Counted from the first letter of the stretch, positions 1 through 9,291 are shown. The stretch: 64,000 bases of DNA from Bin87 sp034423595 (GCA_965207025.1 OZ242258.1:3720001-3784000), one strand, 5' to 3'. Notes: generated by a model not told the origin, from the letters alone. Numbers and translations: made by a program.

Positions 1-65
1 ATGATAGCTTTTGCGAACAGTCCACTGAAGAACAAGCCCAGGATATGATGTTTACGCTGCCATAA
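1..65 (+). CDS. Possible 3' end of an upstream gene
   Basis: Frame 3 is open from the window edge to a TAA at 63-65 and encodes about 20 residues ending in a hydrophilic, Glu/Gln-rich tail (..EEQAQDMMFTLP). It runs in the same direction as the next gene. It is too short to assign to a family and could be a chance open frame. Confidence 0.25.
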   Translation, partial: DSFCEQSTEEQAQDMMFTLP

Positions 66-152
66 GTGGAACTGCCGATTGAAATCCCATTATCCTTCAA
101 TTTGAACTGACGGGCTACGACTTTGTGATTTCCGATGATGTCCGAGGACGTT

Positions 153-569
153 ATGAATACTGAGCAAGACATGGGAGACAAGGTTGCCATCGATTGCGCA
201 TGGTGCGGGGCTGACCAAAGAGAATTTCTGAGACGTGGGGAAAGGTATGAGACCGGACCTGGCGGAGAGATATATGTGACGGGACGTGACCAGGAAAGCC
301 ACCAGTACTTCGACGCCCGTTGCAGCAAATGTGGTTGGCAACCACTGCATATGTCGAATGTACCGGCGCCTTGGGTTCGCCAGCAGGATAGCAAGGAACT
401 CTACCTGGATGGCGTAGACCGGGGCAAGGTCTTGGCCTACATCAACATGCTGCACGGGCTGATTGCCGACCAAGACCCGGAATGTGAGTGTCGCATATGC
501 GAAGGGATACGGAACATCCCGCCATATCCGGAGGCTGAGCGTCTTTTGCCACCTTCCGAATACCTCTGA
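153..569 (+). CDS. Small zinc-binding-like hypothetical protein
   Basis: This is a 138-residue protein of unknown function. It shows three cysteine pairs (CAWC near the N-terminus, CSKC in the middle, CECRIC near the C-terminus), which suggests one or two zinc-ribbon-like folds. The start at 153 is chosen because GAGG lies 5 bases upstream; ATGs at 135 and 138 in the same frame would add six residues. No signal peptide or membrane segment is seen. It lies upstream of the VWA/PP2C/kinase operon but is separated from it by a small membrane protein and a gap, so a shared function is not shown. Confidence 0.55.
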   Translation: MNTEQDMGDKVAIDCAWCGADQREFLRRGERYETGPGGEIYVTGRDQESHQYFDARCSKCGWQPLHMSNVPAPWVRQQDSKELYLDGVDRGKVLAYINMLHGLIADQDPECECRICEGIRNIPPYPEAERLLPPSEYL

Positions 570-705
570 ACTGGAGGCTATCCGGTCAGTTTTTCATCGT
601 GACCCTCACGTTGAGAGCGACGCAATACCAGCCCCGCATGTGGTAGATGACCCTCAAGTTGTTCCAACCCTTGGAGCCTCTTGAACAAGAAGGAAGAGGA
701 CGTGA

Positions 706-969
706 ATGGACCCCGGACTAACTAGGTTCGCTATCGAAAGCATCATTACAGTTGTGGTTGTGTTCTTGGCGCTCCAGGCGGCGCGGTACACAGCTCAACA
801 ATCAAGCAATTGGGACGATCTATCCCGCAGGTTTGACCCGGAAGGGAACTACTCGTATGCGTATAGCCAAGCGGTCAAGCATTACTCTTGGCTGGCGGCA
901 AGCATCGTGGGGGCAATGAGGTTGCCGTGGATAATTAAGGCCATAGCGCAGTTGGTTGCTTCTCTGTAA
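706..969 (+). CDS. Small membrane protein, unknown function
   Basis: An 87-residue protein with an N-terminal hydrophobic stretch (about residues 10-26, rich in Val/Ile/Leu) and a second hydrophobic C-terminal segment, giving a likely two-segment membrane hairpin. The ATG follows a purine-rich GGAAGAGGACGTGA tract. No family is recognised. It is co-directional with the downstream triad but about 380 bases away. Confidence 0.5.
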   Translation: MDPGLTRFAIESIITVVVVFLALQAARYTAQQSSNWDDLSRRFDPEGNYSYAYSQAVKHYSWLAASIVGAMRLPWIIKAIAQLVASL

Positions 970-1346
970 TGACCCGACCATGCTGTGGTCTCCGCTGGGC
1001 AGCCTATGGCCAAAGATGCTTTAGCACACCTTCATCTTGGCAATTTCGGCGAGTGATGGCAAAATCAGATGGTGTTTGATGAGCGATTATAGTTTCATCC
1101 ACATCTCGAAGATGGTACTGCCTACCGTCAAGTCAGGCCCACCAAGCTGGACAAAATCTAGAACCTTCACGCTGAGGTTCAAGTTGACAATGTAGCGTAC
1201 ACAGCCGAATTCGCATTACGCACAGAATGCAGTTCAAGTTGACGACTTTGGTGCACCGGCCTACGATGTTGCCAAATCGTCTGTTTCTATTGTGAACTTG
1301 TGAGGACTTGAAATAGGCAAGCTACGCGAGCGAGGAGAGTGGCCCG
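970..1346. other. Intergenic region with att-like site A
   Basis: No convincing gene is seen. The stretch contains the 52-bp att-like site annotated separately at 1114-1165. Just after it there are two imperfect copies of a GTTCAAGTTGACRA motif (about 1177 and 1232). The purine-rich GGAGAG before the VWA gene start lies at its right end. Confidence 0.6.
1114..1165 (+). repeat. 52-bp att-like site, copy A
   Basis: This 52-bp stretch is repeated with one mismatch at 41107-41158 (the flanking identity brings the repeat to about 69 bp, 1099-1167). It matches at 41-42 of 52 positions the site where the two serine recombinase genes overlap (23703-23754, opposite strand). The core has imperfect dyad symmetry: GTCAAGTC..GG...ACC...CTGGAC. 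Imperfect palindromes of about 40-50 bp are typical attachment sites for large serine recombinases. That this is an att site is inferred. Confidence 0.65.
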
Positions 1347-2093
1347 ATGAGCACAGGACCGGGACAGAATTTTCACGAAGATAAGACTTTTGAAGAGCAA
1401 GACCTCATGCCTGAAGACGAGCTGGGCGATGTGGAGTTCGCCGACAACCCGGAGCCTCGCTGCCCTGTCCTCATCATCGCTGACTGCAGCGGATCAATGT
1501 CTGGACGTCCCATCAGCGCGATGAATCAAGGCGTGGACGACCTGTACCAAGCGATAATCGACGACGAAATCGCGCGCAACCGGGTGGAGGTTGCTCTGCT
1601 GTCCTTTGGTACAAGCGCAAGAGTTGAGCGAGACTTCGGCACGGTGTTTGCCGGTAGTCGCACGAAGATGGCAGCCGCAGGCGTTACCAACATGCACTTG
1701 GCCATCCACCAAGGATGCGACCTCCTGGAAGAGCGAAAAGAGATGTATCGTCTGAATGGCATACCCTACTTTCGGCCCATTATAGTGCTCTTCAGCGATG
1801 GGCTGCCAACCGGCTCTGAATCCGAAACTGCGGAAGCCAACCAACGATTGGTGAACATGGAGAATGAGGGAAGACTGACCATATTCAAAGTAGGGATCAA
1901 CGCCCAAGCGGTTCAGGCGCTGCTTAACGCATTGCCTAACCCGAATTCCGCGTTTCAACCTCAGCAACTGGATAACCTCAGGTTCAGCGATTTCTTCGTC
2001 TGGCTAAGTAAGTCGGTTTCGGCGATCTCTCGCAGTACGCCTGGAGATTCGGTGAACCTGCCACCAACCGATTGGGCCACCATACGTGTCTAA
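1347..2093 (+). CDS. VWA-domain protein of a TerY-type triad
   Basis: A 248-residue von Willebrand factor A protein. The metal-ion-dependent adhesion site is visible as DCSGS near residue 46 (DxSxS), preceded by the hydrophobic strand VLIIA; FSDGLPTGSES later supplies the acidic loop. There is no signal peptide, so it is cytosolic. It resembles TerY, which in known tellurite/stress (Ter) gene neighbourhoods pairs with a PP2C phosphatase and a kinase. GGAG precedes the ATG. Its 3' end overlaps the PP2C gene by 8 bases, showing an operon with translational coupling. The acidic N-terminal 35 residues look unstructured. Confidence 0.88.
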   Translation: MSTGPGQNFHEDKTFEEQDLMPEDELGDVEFADNPEPRCPVLIIADCSGSMSGRPISAMNQGVDDLYQAIIDDEIARNRVEVALLSFGTSARVERDFGTVFAGSRTKMAAAGVTNMHLAIHQGCDLLEERKEMYRLNGIPYFRPIIVLFSDGLPTGSESETAEANQRLVNMENEGRLTIFKVGINAQAVQALLNALPNPNSAFQPQQLDNLRFSDFFVWLSKSVSAISRSTPGDSVNLPPTDWATIRV

Positions 2094-2907
2094 ATCGTCA
2101 AGACCCGCTCGGAAACGGCAACCCTCTAGCAATATGCTGCAAATCGGCGCGGCCAGCCATCGGGGAAGGGCTCATTTGATTGACGGCACTCCCAACCAGG
2201 ATAGCGCCGTCGTGATCACCGTCGGCAGTGGGATTGCGACGAAAGTTGCGGCGATTGCCGTGAGCGACGGAGCGGGTTCAGCCAAACACTCGCAGCACGG
2301 TTCACAGGCTGCCTGTTCCGCTGCCGTCGAAAGCCTGGCCCGTCAATTGAGGCGAAACCCGTCCATAGCGATCAAAGAGCACCTACTGCGAAGTGCGCTG
2401 CATCGGGCTGTGCGTAACGCAAGGCAGAGAGTGCTACAAACAGCCCGTCGTCACGGTGCCATCAGCCGGCATGTCGCCCTAAGGGATTACGCCTGCACTA
2501 TCATGTTGGCAGTGTTGTCGGGAGAGTTTGTTGGAATAGCCCATGTAGGAGATGGTTGCATTGTCGCGGGGGACGGCCAGGGGTGGAAGGTGTTGAGCGC
2601 GCCGGACAATGGCGAATTCGCCAACGAGACCCACTTTTTGACCAATCCCCGGAATGTGCCCCGAGTCCAGGTAATTTCGGATTCGGAAATCAACTGCTTG
2701 GCGGCGATTACCGATGGATTGCAGGATGTGGCGTTGTCTCAGGGCAAAATTCCTTTTGAAAAATTTTGGACGCCGCTGTACAAGGCTATTGACGGAAATT
2801 CGCAGGCTCCAGTCGACTCTCTATTGGAATCTTTGTTGCGGAAGGTGGACCAGGCAGGTAAGGCCAGCGACGACTGCACCATCGCGGTCTGTACGAGGCG
2901 GTGGTGA
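2086..2907 (+). CDS. PP2C-family protein phosphatase
   Basis: A 273-residue PP2C-type Ser/Thr phosphatase. Visible motifs are VSDGAGSA around residue 60 (metal-binding Asp-Gly), HVGDGC near residue 155 and SDDCTIAVC at the C-terminus. It is expected to remove phosphates placed by the kinase encoded next. The GTG start at 2086 overlaps the VWA stop; a later ATG at 2134 gives a shorter form that would still contain the whole fold. The order VWA-PP2C-kinase matches the known TerY-P triad. No membrane segment is seen. Confidence 0.88.
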   Translation: MSKSSRPARKRQPSSNMLQIGAASHRGRAHLIDGTPNQDSAVVITVGSGIATKVAAIAVSDGAGSAKHSQHGSQAACSAAVESLARQLRRNPSIAIKEHLLRSALHRAVRNARQRVLQTARRHGAISRHVALRDYACTIMLAVLSGEFVGIAHVGDGCIVAGDGQGWKVLSAPDNGEFANETHFLTNPRNVPRVQVISDSEINCLAAITDGLQDVALSQGKIPFEKFWTPLYKAIDGNSQAPVDSLLESLLRKVDQAGKASDDCTIAVCTRRW

Positions 2908-2921
2908 GGAGGCGTACCTTT

Positions 2922-5330
2922 ATGACCGGATTCATCAATAGGATTCGAGGTTCAAGTAAGTCCGCCCAGCGCGTTGAACGGCAGGGGAGCGCCCCGTCTG
3001 GACCACTGCCCATGACGACGGGACCGTTAATTGGATCTGGTGGAGAGGGCGCAGTCTATGATGACCGCCACAATCCCGCTATGGTTATCAAGGTGCTGCA
3101 TCCCCAGCACGCAACCCTGGAACGAGAATCCAAATTGCGGGCGATGTGCGGAAACCCGCCGCCAAACTTGCAGTCGCTGGGTTGGCCCAATGCTGTTGAA
3201 GCCGGTAGTAACGGGCTCAAATACCGGATGCCCAAAGTGCCTAAAGACGCTGGGACGGCCTACCGGTTCATCAGCGCTAATGAGCGGCGTCAGTTGCCGA
3301 AGTTTTGCCAAAGCTACGAATACCGCTCCCGCATCGGCGTGAGTATCGCGGAAGCCCTGCGGGGTCTCCACGCTACCCATGTTCGAATCGGAGACGTGAA
3401 CCCATCCAACATTCTGGTGGACGATGACGGTGCCGTGACTCTGATCGATTGCGACAGCTTCCAGATTCCGGGACCTCCGGGGCACCAGCCATATCCTTGC
3501 GTTGTCGGAAGCCCAGAGTATACCGCCCCCGAAATCGATGATTTCAGAAGGCAATTCAGGTCTCAGGACAGCGACAACTTCGCGCTGGCAGTGCTTCTGT
3601 ATCAACTTCTCGGCAACGGCAGCCATCCATATCAGGGTATCGACACCTCAGCAGGAGACGCAATATCCAACATCAGAGAAAGGATCAAGTTGCACCGCTT
3701 CGCCCATCAACCCAGGGATGGGCGTTGGAAACCCACTCCGGGTCAGTCACTGAGTTGGCGTTCTATGCCCGAACAGGTAAGGGAAGCTTTCCGGCAGGCG
3801 TTTTCACCTGGGGCTTCTCATATTGGGCGTCCATCAGCAGATGCATGGTCCATTATTCTTTCCCAGAATCCAGACTCCGCCCCAACTGTTACTTCGCCAC
3901 CACCGAGGTCAACAGGGTACGCTCCCAAAACACCGCCTATGTGGCAGGTTGGTGGCCCAAAGGCAGGAGGTTCCCCTAGCCCAGGGCAGATTCAGAATTC
4001 TCAGTCAGCTGCTCCCCCTCCCGAAAACAAGCCACCGACGCCCGTAATCAAGCCCCATTTCCCCGCAATGGAAAGGCAATGTCCTAAATGCAAGAGCCAA
4101 AACGCCAGGACGCGTCGGGATTGGCACAACCGGGCGAATGCGTTACGCTGCTTGAGTTGCAACACAGTGTTCGGAAAAACTATGATCAAGAGATGTCCGG
4201 GATGTGGGGGACAGGAAGCCAGGCTACGGCGAGACTGGTACAAGCGGGGCCGACCATTCCGTTGCAGGAAGTGCAACACGGTGTTCGGCGGGACAGACCA
4301 GATTCCACCGAACTTGCCAGCAGTCGGAAGTACTCCGAACCTGACAGGTTATCTGGCTAAGGCTACGGTGGCCGATTCTACAATAGATGATCTCCAGGAC
4401 CGCGCAAGGGGAGCAATGCTGGGGGTGGTGGTTGGCAATTTGCTGGGCCTCCCCGTGGAGGGACGGTCCAGTAGGCAAATCCAAGAAATGCATCCCAACG
4501 GCGTGAGGGACATCAATCCAGCCGAGGCATCCCGTCCGATGGATGATGACCCGGCTCAGGCAGTGGAGTTGGCGGAAGCCCTGCTGGAAACCGGGAATTT
4601 ACCAAGTCGGTTCGCAGCACGGCTAATTACCTGGCGAAACGTCAACGGGCGCGGTATGGGCAGACTTACCCGACAATCCATTGCGCAATTGGCGGACGGT
4701 GTACCTCCCCCGGTCGCGGCCTACGCGGTTTATCGAGCGAGGGGTGGTACCGCCTCCAACGGTGGGATCATGAGGTGCACGCCCGTTGCGATCGCCCAGA
4801 GACGGCGCCTAGACCGTCTCGTTCGGGATACGGCAGATACCTGCGCAGTCACCCACTACGCACCCGCTAGTCAATGGTCCTGTGTCATCGTCAACACCGC
4901 GGTCGCCGTGTTGCTCAGCGGGAATGTCCCAGACTTAGCGAAGCTGCTTGCCGCAGCGAAGGCTGACGGTTGTCCCGACCTGCTAGACATTGGGCAAGCC
5001 AGTGGAATGCCGACCAGTCTGCTGTCCGGGGCCATTGGAGGCAATTCCGCGCCTAACGACACGAATTGGATGCGCGGCAACCGGGGACCAGGAGGACATA
5101 CAGTACTGACAATGCAGGCAGGTCTGTGGGCCGCTACCACGCCTCTAGGATTTGAGGAAGCGCTGATAGCCCTGGTAAACGCCGGAGGCGATGCAGACAC
5201 CAACGGCGCATTGGCCGGCTCTGTTCTGGGGGCGCGCTATGGCGCTTCCGCGATTCCGCTGCGTTGGACGGCATACATTCCGCAAAAGGAAAGACTGGCT
5301 AACTTGGCCGACCGCCTTGTTCGCCTTTGA
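2922..5330 (+). CDS. Protein kinase-zinc ribbon-ADP-ribosylglycohydrolase fusion
   Basis: An 802-residue fusion. Residues about 30-310 are a eukaryotic-like kinase: glycine loop GSGGEGAVY, lysine in VIKVL, catalytic loop GDVNPSNILV, metal site IDCDSF and SPEYTAPEI. After a Pro-rich linker, two tandem zinc ribbons (about 384-455) repeat the pattern CPxC...RRDW...CxxCNTVFG. Residues about 488-800 form an ADP-ribosylglycohydrolase: RGAMLGVVVGNLLGLPVEG, MDDDP where family members have a TDD-type acidic motif, SNGGIMRCTP, and AGGDADTNGALAG with its terminal acidic pair. The ATG at 2922 has GAGGAGG nine bases upstream; the PP2C stop is 15 bases before it. Kinase plus zinc ribbon is known for TerY-P triads; the glycohydrolase fusion is the unusual part. 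It implies linked phosphorylation and ADP-ribose removal, which is inference. Confidence 0.9.
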   Translation: MTGFINRIRGSSKSAQRVERQGSAPSGPLPMTTGPLIGSGGEGAVYDDRHNPAMVIKVLHPQHATLERESKLRAMCGNPPPNLQSLGWPNAVEAGSNGLKYRMPKVPKDAGTAYRFISANERRQLPKFCQSYEYRSRIGVSIAEALRGLHATHVRIGDVNPSNILVDDDGAVTLIDCDSFQIPGPPGHQPYPCVVGSPEYTAPEIDDFRRQFRSQDSDNFALAVLLYQLLGNGSHPYQGIDTSAGDAISNIRERIKLHRFAHQPRDGRWKPTPGQSLSWRSMPEQVREAFRQAFSPGASHIGRPSADAWSIILSQNPDSAPTVTSPPPRSTGYAPKTPPMWQVGGPKAGGSPSPGQIQNSQSAAPPPENKPPTPVIKPHFPAMERQCPKCKSQNARTRRDWHNRANALRCLSCNTVFGKTMIKRCPGCGGQEARLRRDWYKRGRPFRCRKCNTVFGGTDQIPPNLPAVGSTPNLTGYLAKATVADSTIDDLQDRARGAMLGVVVGNLLGLPVEGRSSRQIQEMHPNGVRDINPAEASRPMDDDPAQAVELAEALLETGNLPSRFAARLITWRNVNGRGMGRLTRQSIAQLADGVPPPVAAYAVYRARGGTASNGGIMRCTPVAIAQRRRLDRLVRDTADTCAVTHYAPASQWSCVIVNTAVAVLLSGNVPDLAKLLAAAKADGCPDLLDIGQASGMPTSLLSGAIGGNSAPNDTNWMRGNRGPGGHTVLTMQAGLWAATTPLGFEEALIALVNAGGDADTNGALAGSVLGARYGASAIPLRWTAYIPQKERLANLADRLVRL

Positions 5331-5344
5331 TCGGGAGGGGCAAT

Positions 5345-6166
5345 ATGAGCCGCAAGGTGGCGTTCTGCCTAGTCGAAAATGACCGAGGAGAAATCCTGTT
5401 TGTACAGCGAGCGTACGGGGAAAGAAAAGGCCAATGGTCCCTGCCAGGCGGTTTTGTTGATCGCGGCGAAAGTAGTCGACATGCCGCCTATCGGGAAGTC
5501 AGGGAGGAAACCGGCATCACTGTCAAGGTAACCCATCGGTTGTTTACCGGGAACACGAACCCGGTCAAAGTCTTTGCTGGCCGACCGGTGGGAGGGAAAT
5601 TACGTTTCCAGCGCCGGGAATGTCTGGACGTTCGCTGGAGAAACCCTGCCCGAATAAAACCGGAAGAACTGGCATTTGGTGGAGATATGAAGGCCCTGCA
5701 ACTTTGGGCAGACATCAAAATCGGAAAGGCTGAGCCGGAGAGATACTACACCTCACAAGGTGCCCAAGGTTCTTCAAGTGGAGAAAAGACATCCACAAAG
5801 AGAGAGCGCGCTACTGCGCTGGTGGTCAGGAATGGGAAGTATCTGCTGGTCAAGGAAATTGGCAGAAGCTCATATTCATTGCCATGGGGAGGCATGGAAC
5901 GGGATGAGGCGGCTCTGACCGCCGCTTGCAGAGGAGTTGGCGAAGAGCTGAGCTTGAAGGCGTATAAGGCTGAACGCCTCTTTGATTACGAAAGCGCAGA
6001 GGGTTCCAACGTACACAAAGTAGTAATGATATTGGCAGGCGGGGAACCGAAAATCAACGACCGCAGCCTAGATTCCTTTCTGTGGTGGGATGGTAGTCAG
6101 GTTGTGGGAATGTACCCACACGTCGCCAGCATAATTGCCCGGTACAAGACCGAAACACTCGGTTAG
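5345..6166 (+). CDS. Double-Nudix hydrolase
   Basis: A 273-residue protein with two Nudix domains. The first box (residues about 34-57) is canonical, GFVDRGE followed by REVREETG. The second (about 181-203) is degraded, GGMERDE..RGVGEEL: the first Glu of REVREE is Gly but the catalytic EE pair remains. Nudix enzymes hydrolyse nucleoside diphosphates linked to another moiety, ADP-ribose and NAD-like compounds among them. It starts 14 bases after the kinase fusion, with GGGAGGGG before the ATG at 5345, so it belongs to the same operon. Next to an ADP-ribosylglycohydrolase, a role in clearing ADP-ribose or related nucleotides is plausible. Substrate specificity cannot be read from the sequence. 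Confidence 0.85.
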   Translation: MSRKVAFCLVENDRGEILFVQRAYGERKGQWSLPGGFVDRGESSRHAAYREVREETGITVKVTHRLFTGNTNPVKVFAGRPVGGKLRFQRRECLDVRWRNPARIKPEELAFGGDMKALQLWADIKIGKAEPERYYTSQGAQGSSSGEKTSTKRERATALVVRNGKYLLVKEIGRSSYSLPWGGMERDEAALTAACRGVGEELSLKAYKAERLFDYESAEGSNVHKVVMILAGGEPKINDRSLDSFLWWDGSQVVGMYPHVASIIARYKTETLG

Positions 6167-6533
6167 TACGTTGGTTTCGAATTTCCTTTGCCCGAATCTT
6201 CCCGGCTTTGTTTCTGGGCACTGCCAGATTATGGTCTGCTGAGGGGCATCACCATGACCTTCAATGCCGTTTCCCTGCTTCCGTCCATATTCGATTGAAC
6301 AAAGGAGCATACTATTTGAAAGGACGAATCGGCTATCTCTCAGACTCTTTAGGCCGCGTTTAGTATATTGAGCCGATTCCCTTGCAAGAATACGGGTCCA
6401 GAAACGTGGAGTCTATGAATTTCGGTGGCGAAATGAACTAAGCAAAGCCCATACAACGCTACAGGACCGTGTGAATGGGAGTTCGGGGACTGTCCTATCT
6501 TCGCCGACCCGTAGACGGAACCGGTAAAGAATC
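6167..6533. other. Intergenic gap, no gene seen
   Basis: About 370 bases without a supported gene between the Nudix and CAP genes. No strong hairpin followed by a T-tract was found. A TTTAGTATATTGAGC tract near 6359 is AT-rich and could carry a promoter for the CAP gene, but no convincing pair of promoter boxes is seen. Confidence 0.5.
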
Positions 6534-7811
6534 ATGCCCTATACGCATTTCCACGACTGGTCATTACACACACATCACCGACGCCCCAAGGGTGGCGGGC
6601 ATGACCGGGCAGTCCGGCGGAGACAGAGGCCGTGGAAAATTGCTTTTCTGCTTGCCCTCGTGGTTGGTGTGTTGTGGTTTGGTTACGTGTCCGGCTGGTA
6701 CGACCGTTTGCCCATCGGTGGAAACCTCTCGGACAAGAACGAGGGCAACACCCTGTCTGCGACCGAGATCAATCCATCAGGGATTCCGGCGCCTCATAAG
6801 AGGCACATGGCCGAGAAGGAATACACATTGACCTTAATCAATGCCGAGCGCAAAAGGGCTGGCGTCAGGCCATTAACGTTAGGATCGAACGACGCAGCTC
6901 AACTGCACGCGGAATTTGCGCTGGCTAACTGCTTTTCCAGCCACTGGGGGATGGACGGGTTGAAGCCGCATCATCGTTACAGCCTGGCCGGGGGTTATCA
7001 AAGCAACGGCGAAAACGGCCACGGGCTGGATTATTGCCACAAAGCCTCCGACTGGGTTGCACCTATTTCCAACATTAGTAAGGAGATTGATGAGGCCATT
7101 GAAGGCTGGATGAGGAGCCCCGGACACCGGAGAAACTTGCTCGACCCGTTACACCATAAAGTGAACATCGGCATTGCTTGGGACAGGTTCAATGAAGTCC
7201 AGTTTCACCATTTCGAGGGCGACTATGTTGTATACAGTTCCTCACCATCCCTTGAGAACGGCATCCTAACCTTGGAAGGGCAAGGGGCAAACGGTGTTCA
7301 GTTCAGTAAGGCCCGAGACCTGTCCGCGCAGATATACTATGATCCTCCGGCACAACCCTTGACCGTAGGACAACTGGCTCGCACCTATTGCTACAATACC
7401 GGAATAGCAATTGCCAGCTTGAGAGAACCTTTAACGGCAGGCCGATTCTGGCCCACAGACGAAGGTACCACAACGCATACGCCTTGCACAGACCCATACG
7501 ACGTTTCTCAAGATGCCAGCCCGCCTAGATCCGCAGAGGAGGCCCAAGCTTTTTGGGATACGGCGGCCAACACCCTTTCTGAGCCCAAGACTGTAACCTT
7601 TCAGTGGATCACTGCTGATAGTTGGGAAGCTAACGGCAGCACCTTCTCTTTGCGGGCCGATCTTCGCCAACTTCTGGAGAAACACGGAGACGGCATATAT
7701 ACAGTGTTGGTTTGGGGGCCTGTGAAAGGGCATAGTTCGGAGGTGGTGATTTCCCAGTTAGTTTTCTTTTGGGGTGATCCTGCGCCCGATACCTATGCAA
7801 CGTCCAACTAG
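6534..7811 (+). CDS. Membrane-anchored CAP/SCP-domain protein
   Basis: A 425-residue protein with a basic N-terminus (RRRQRPWK) followed by one hydrophobic segment (about residues 36-54), which anchors or exports it. Residues about 93-240 are a CAP (SCP/PR-1/Tpx) domain: LINAERKRAG, FSSHWGMDGLKPHHR with the conserved His, the NGENG signature, and GWMRSPGHRRNLLDP. The remaining 180 residues form a Trp- and Pro-containing C-terminal domain I do not recognise. Bacterial CAP proteins are extracytoplasmic, with poorly defined activity. It may be co-transcribed with the kinase operon but sits 370 bases downstream. Confidence 0.8.
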   Translation: MPYTHFHDWSLHTHHRRPKGGGHDRAVRRRQRPWKIAFLLALVVGVLWFGYVSGWYDRLPIGGNLSDKNEGNTLSATEINPSGIPAPHKRHMAEKEYTLTLINAERKRAGVRPLTLGSNDAAQLHAEFALANCFSSHWGMDGLKPHHRYSLAGGYQSNGENGHGLDYCHKASDWVAPISNISKEIDEAIEGWMRSPGHRRNLLDPLHHKVNIGIAWDRFNEVQFHHFEGDYVVYSSSPSLENGILTLEGQGANGVQFSKARDLSAQIYYDPPAQPLTVGQLARTYCYNTGIAIASLREPLTAGRFWPTDEGTTTHTPCTDPYDVSQDASPPRSAEEAQAFWDTAANTLSEPKTVTFQWITADSWEANGSTFSLRADLRQLLEKHGDGIYTVLVWGPVKGHSSEVVISQLVFFWGDPAPDTYATSN

Positions 7812-8451
7812 AATGAAGACAGATAGGTCAACGCGTCCAGTCAAGCAAGGCTTATTCCAAGATTCGGCTGGTCGGCCGGAGAATTGACTAAAGGCAAAGA
7901 CTGTAGCGGTCTCGCGAGAATCATTGGGTGCTGAGAGGAATCGATTGGGCTGGATGTACATAGAGCCTTCGATGGATCAATAGGGAAATTCATGGAGGGG
8001 CGGGAGTTATGACGGACAATTTCTATCTTTCACCGGTTATCTTCCCGGCGAAAGTCTCCATACGCAACCAGCACATCTGCCCACTCCAAGGTGCCTGAGA
8101 AATCATTTTTTGGGCGCGACTTTCAGCCGTTCTCCCTCCTGCGACGATCGGATTCCTCAAGGATGTGGCGAGCCTGTGTAGTGACGATCACGTTTTATGA
8201 CAGTGATACCACCTTCACCAGAACAAGGCCGAAGCCCGCATAGTCTCCGATTAGGATGAGATATAATCAGATTGTGGACTGCGGAAAGTCATCGTGCCGT
8301 GGACCGGATTATTCGTACCTGCAACGAGGAGGCCGAAAACGTCGAAGTAGTTTCTCTTGGAGGATGCGGGGGCGATGTGTTCAACTTCCAAGCGCGCCGA
8401 CAATTCGCCCACCAATAGTCGTTCCGCGCCTGAACCGGACTCGCAGCAAGA
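7812..8451. other. Intergenic gap, no gene confidently seen
   Basis: About 640 bases with only a tiny possible reading frame at 8010-8099 (29 codons) preceded by GGGAG. No RNA gene, repeat or strong terminator is recognised. Several short AT-rich patches are present. Confidence 0.45.
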
Positions 8452-9291
8452 ATGATGCTACATCGCGCAATCACAGCCCTCAACGAGACCTGGCAAACAT
8501 TTCGCCCCAGGCTCCGTGGGACTCTCCTATCCCTCATAGCCTGCTGCGTGCCCGCCGTCGCACTCACCTGGTGTTTCGATGTCATTGACGACTTTCAGGC
8601 ACGGGTCGGAATTACTGCCCTTGTTGCGTTGATGCCTGCACTAGAATTGGTGTCCCCGCCGAGGCCTTTGCGTTGCAGGCGAGACCTGTTCGGGTTGGGG
8701 GCATTCTTGATGCTTCTGTTGCTGATGATGGTTGGGGACAGATTCAACTGGCTGGTGCTGAAACTAAACGCCGTTATCTTGGTGGCGATTTTTCCTTACT
8801 TCGTTGTTGTGTGGTTCTTGATGGGACGGAAGCTGATATTGCTTTGCTCCCTATTGCTGGGACTGGCAGTAATGATGTTATATTGGCTCAAGGCGATGGT
8901 GAGCACCGATGCTCCACTCGAATTGCTGTTGTTGCCTGTACCTACAGTTGTTGTGGCCAGTATAGTGTGGGCACCGATAGCGCGTTTCGCCCTGGATCGG
9001 GCTCGAAAGCGCAAGAACTGTGCCATGGCCGGACCTGGTACTCAGATTTTAGCAATGCTCTCCCTTTTCTTGCCGGTGATTGTGATAGCCACATTTGTAC
9101 CTGAAATACTGAGCCTCAGCCAAATCTGGTCGGCGGTGTCCCTAACCGTAATCGGTGTCCTGTTGAGTGCCGTTGTTGCGCAACCGTTACGGCGATTCCT
9201 TTTGGAATGGGGGGAGTTGAAACCCGACATGCCTGAGCTGGGTAGCGGACCGGGAGGCGGCACAAAAGAGAACAGTGCAGACAAAGGCTAA
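8452..9291 (+). CDS. Polytopic membrane protein, unknown function
   Basis: A 279-residue hydrophobic protein with about seven likely membrane helices, including LLSLIACCVPAVALTW near residue 26, LGAFLMLLLLMMVG, an Ala/Ile-rich pair around residue 115, VVVASIVWAPIA, and a C-terminal pair ending in LLSAVVAQPL. The C-terminal 30 residues are Gly/Pro-rich and hydrophilic. No family is recognised. No strong ribosome-binding site precedes the ATG at 8452 (a second ATG follows at 8455), so the start is uncertain. It sits at the border between the less GC-rich left region and GC-rich block I. Confidence 0.6.
   Translation: MMLHRAITALNETWQTFRPRLRGTLLSLIACCVPAVALTWCFDVIDDFQARVGITALVALMPALELVSPPRPLRCRRDLFGLGAFLMLLLLMMVGDRFNWLVLKLNAVILVAIFPYFVVVWFLMGRKLILLCSLLLGLAVMMLYWLKAMVSTDAPLELLLLPVPTVVVASIVWAPIARFALDRARKRKNCAMAGPGTQILAMLSLFLPVIVIATFVPEILSLSQIWSAVSLTVIGVLLSAVVAQPLRRFLLEWGELKPDMPELGSGPGGGTKENSADKG

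Noticed and set aside
1347..5330. Complete tellurite-resistance operon
   Set aside because: Only the VWA/PP2C/kinase triad is present. No TerB, TerC, TerD or TerZ-like genes occur in the window, so tellurite resistance is not claimed.
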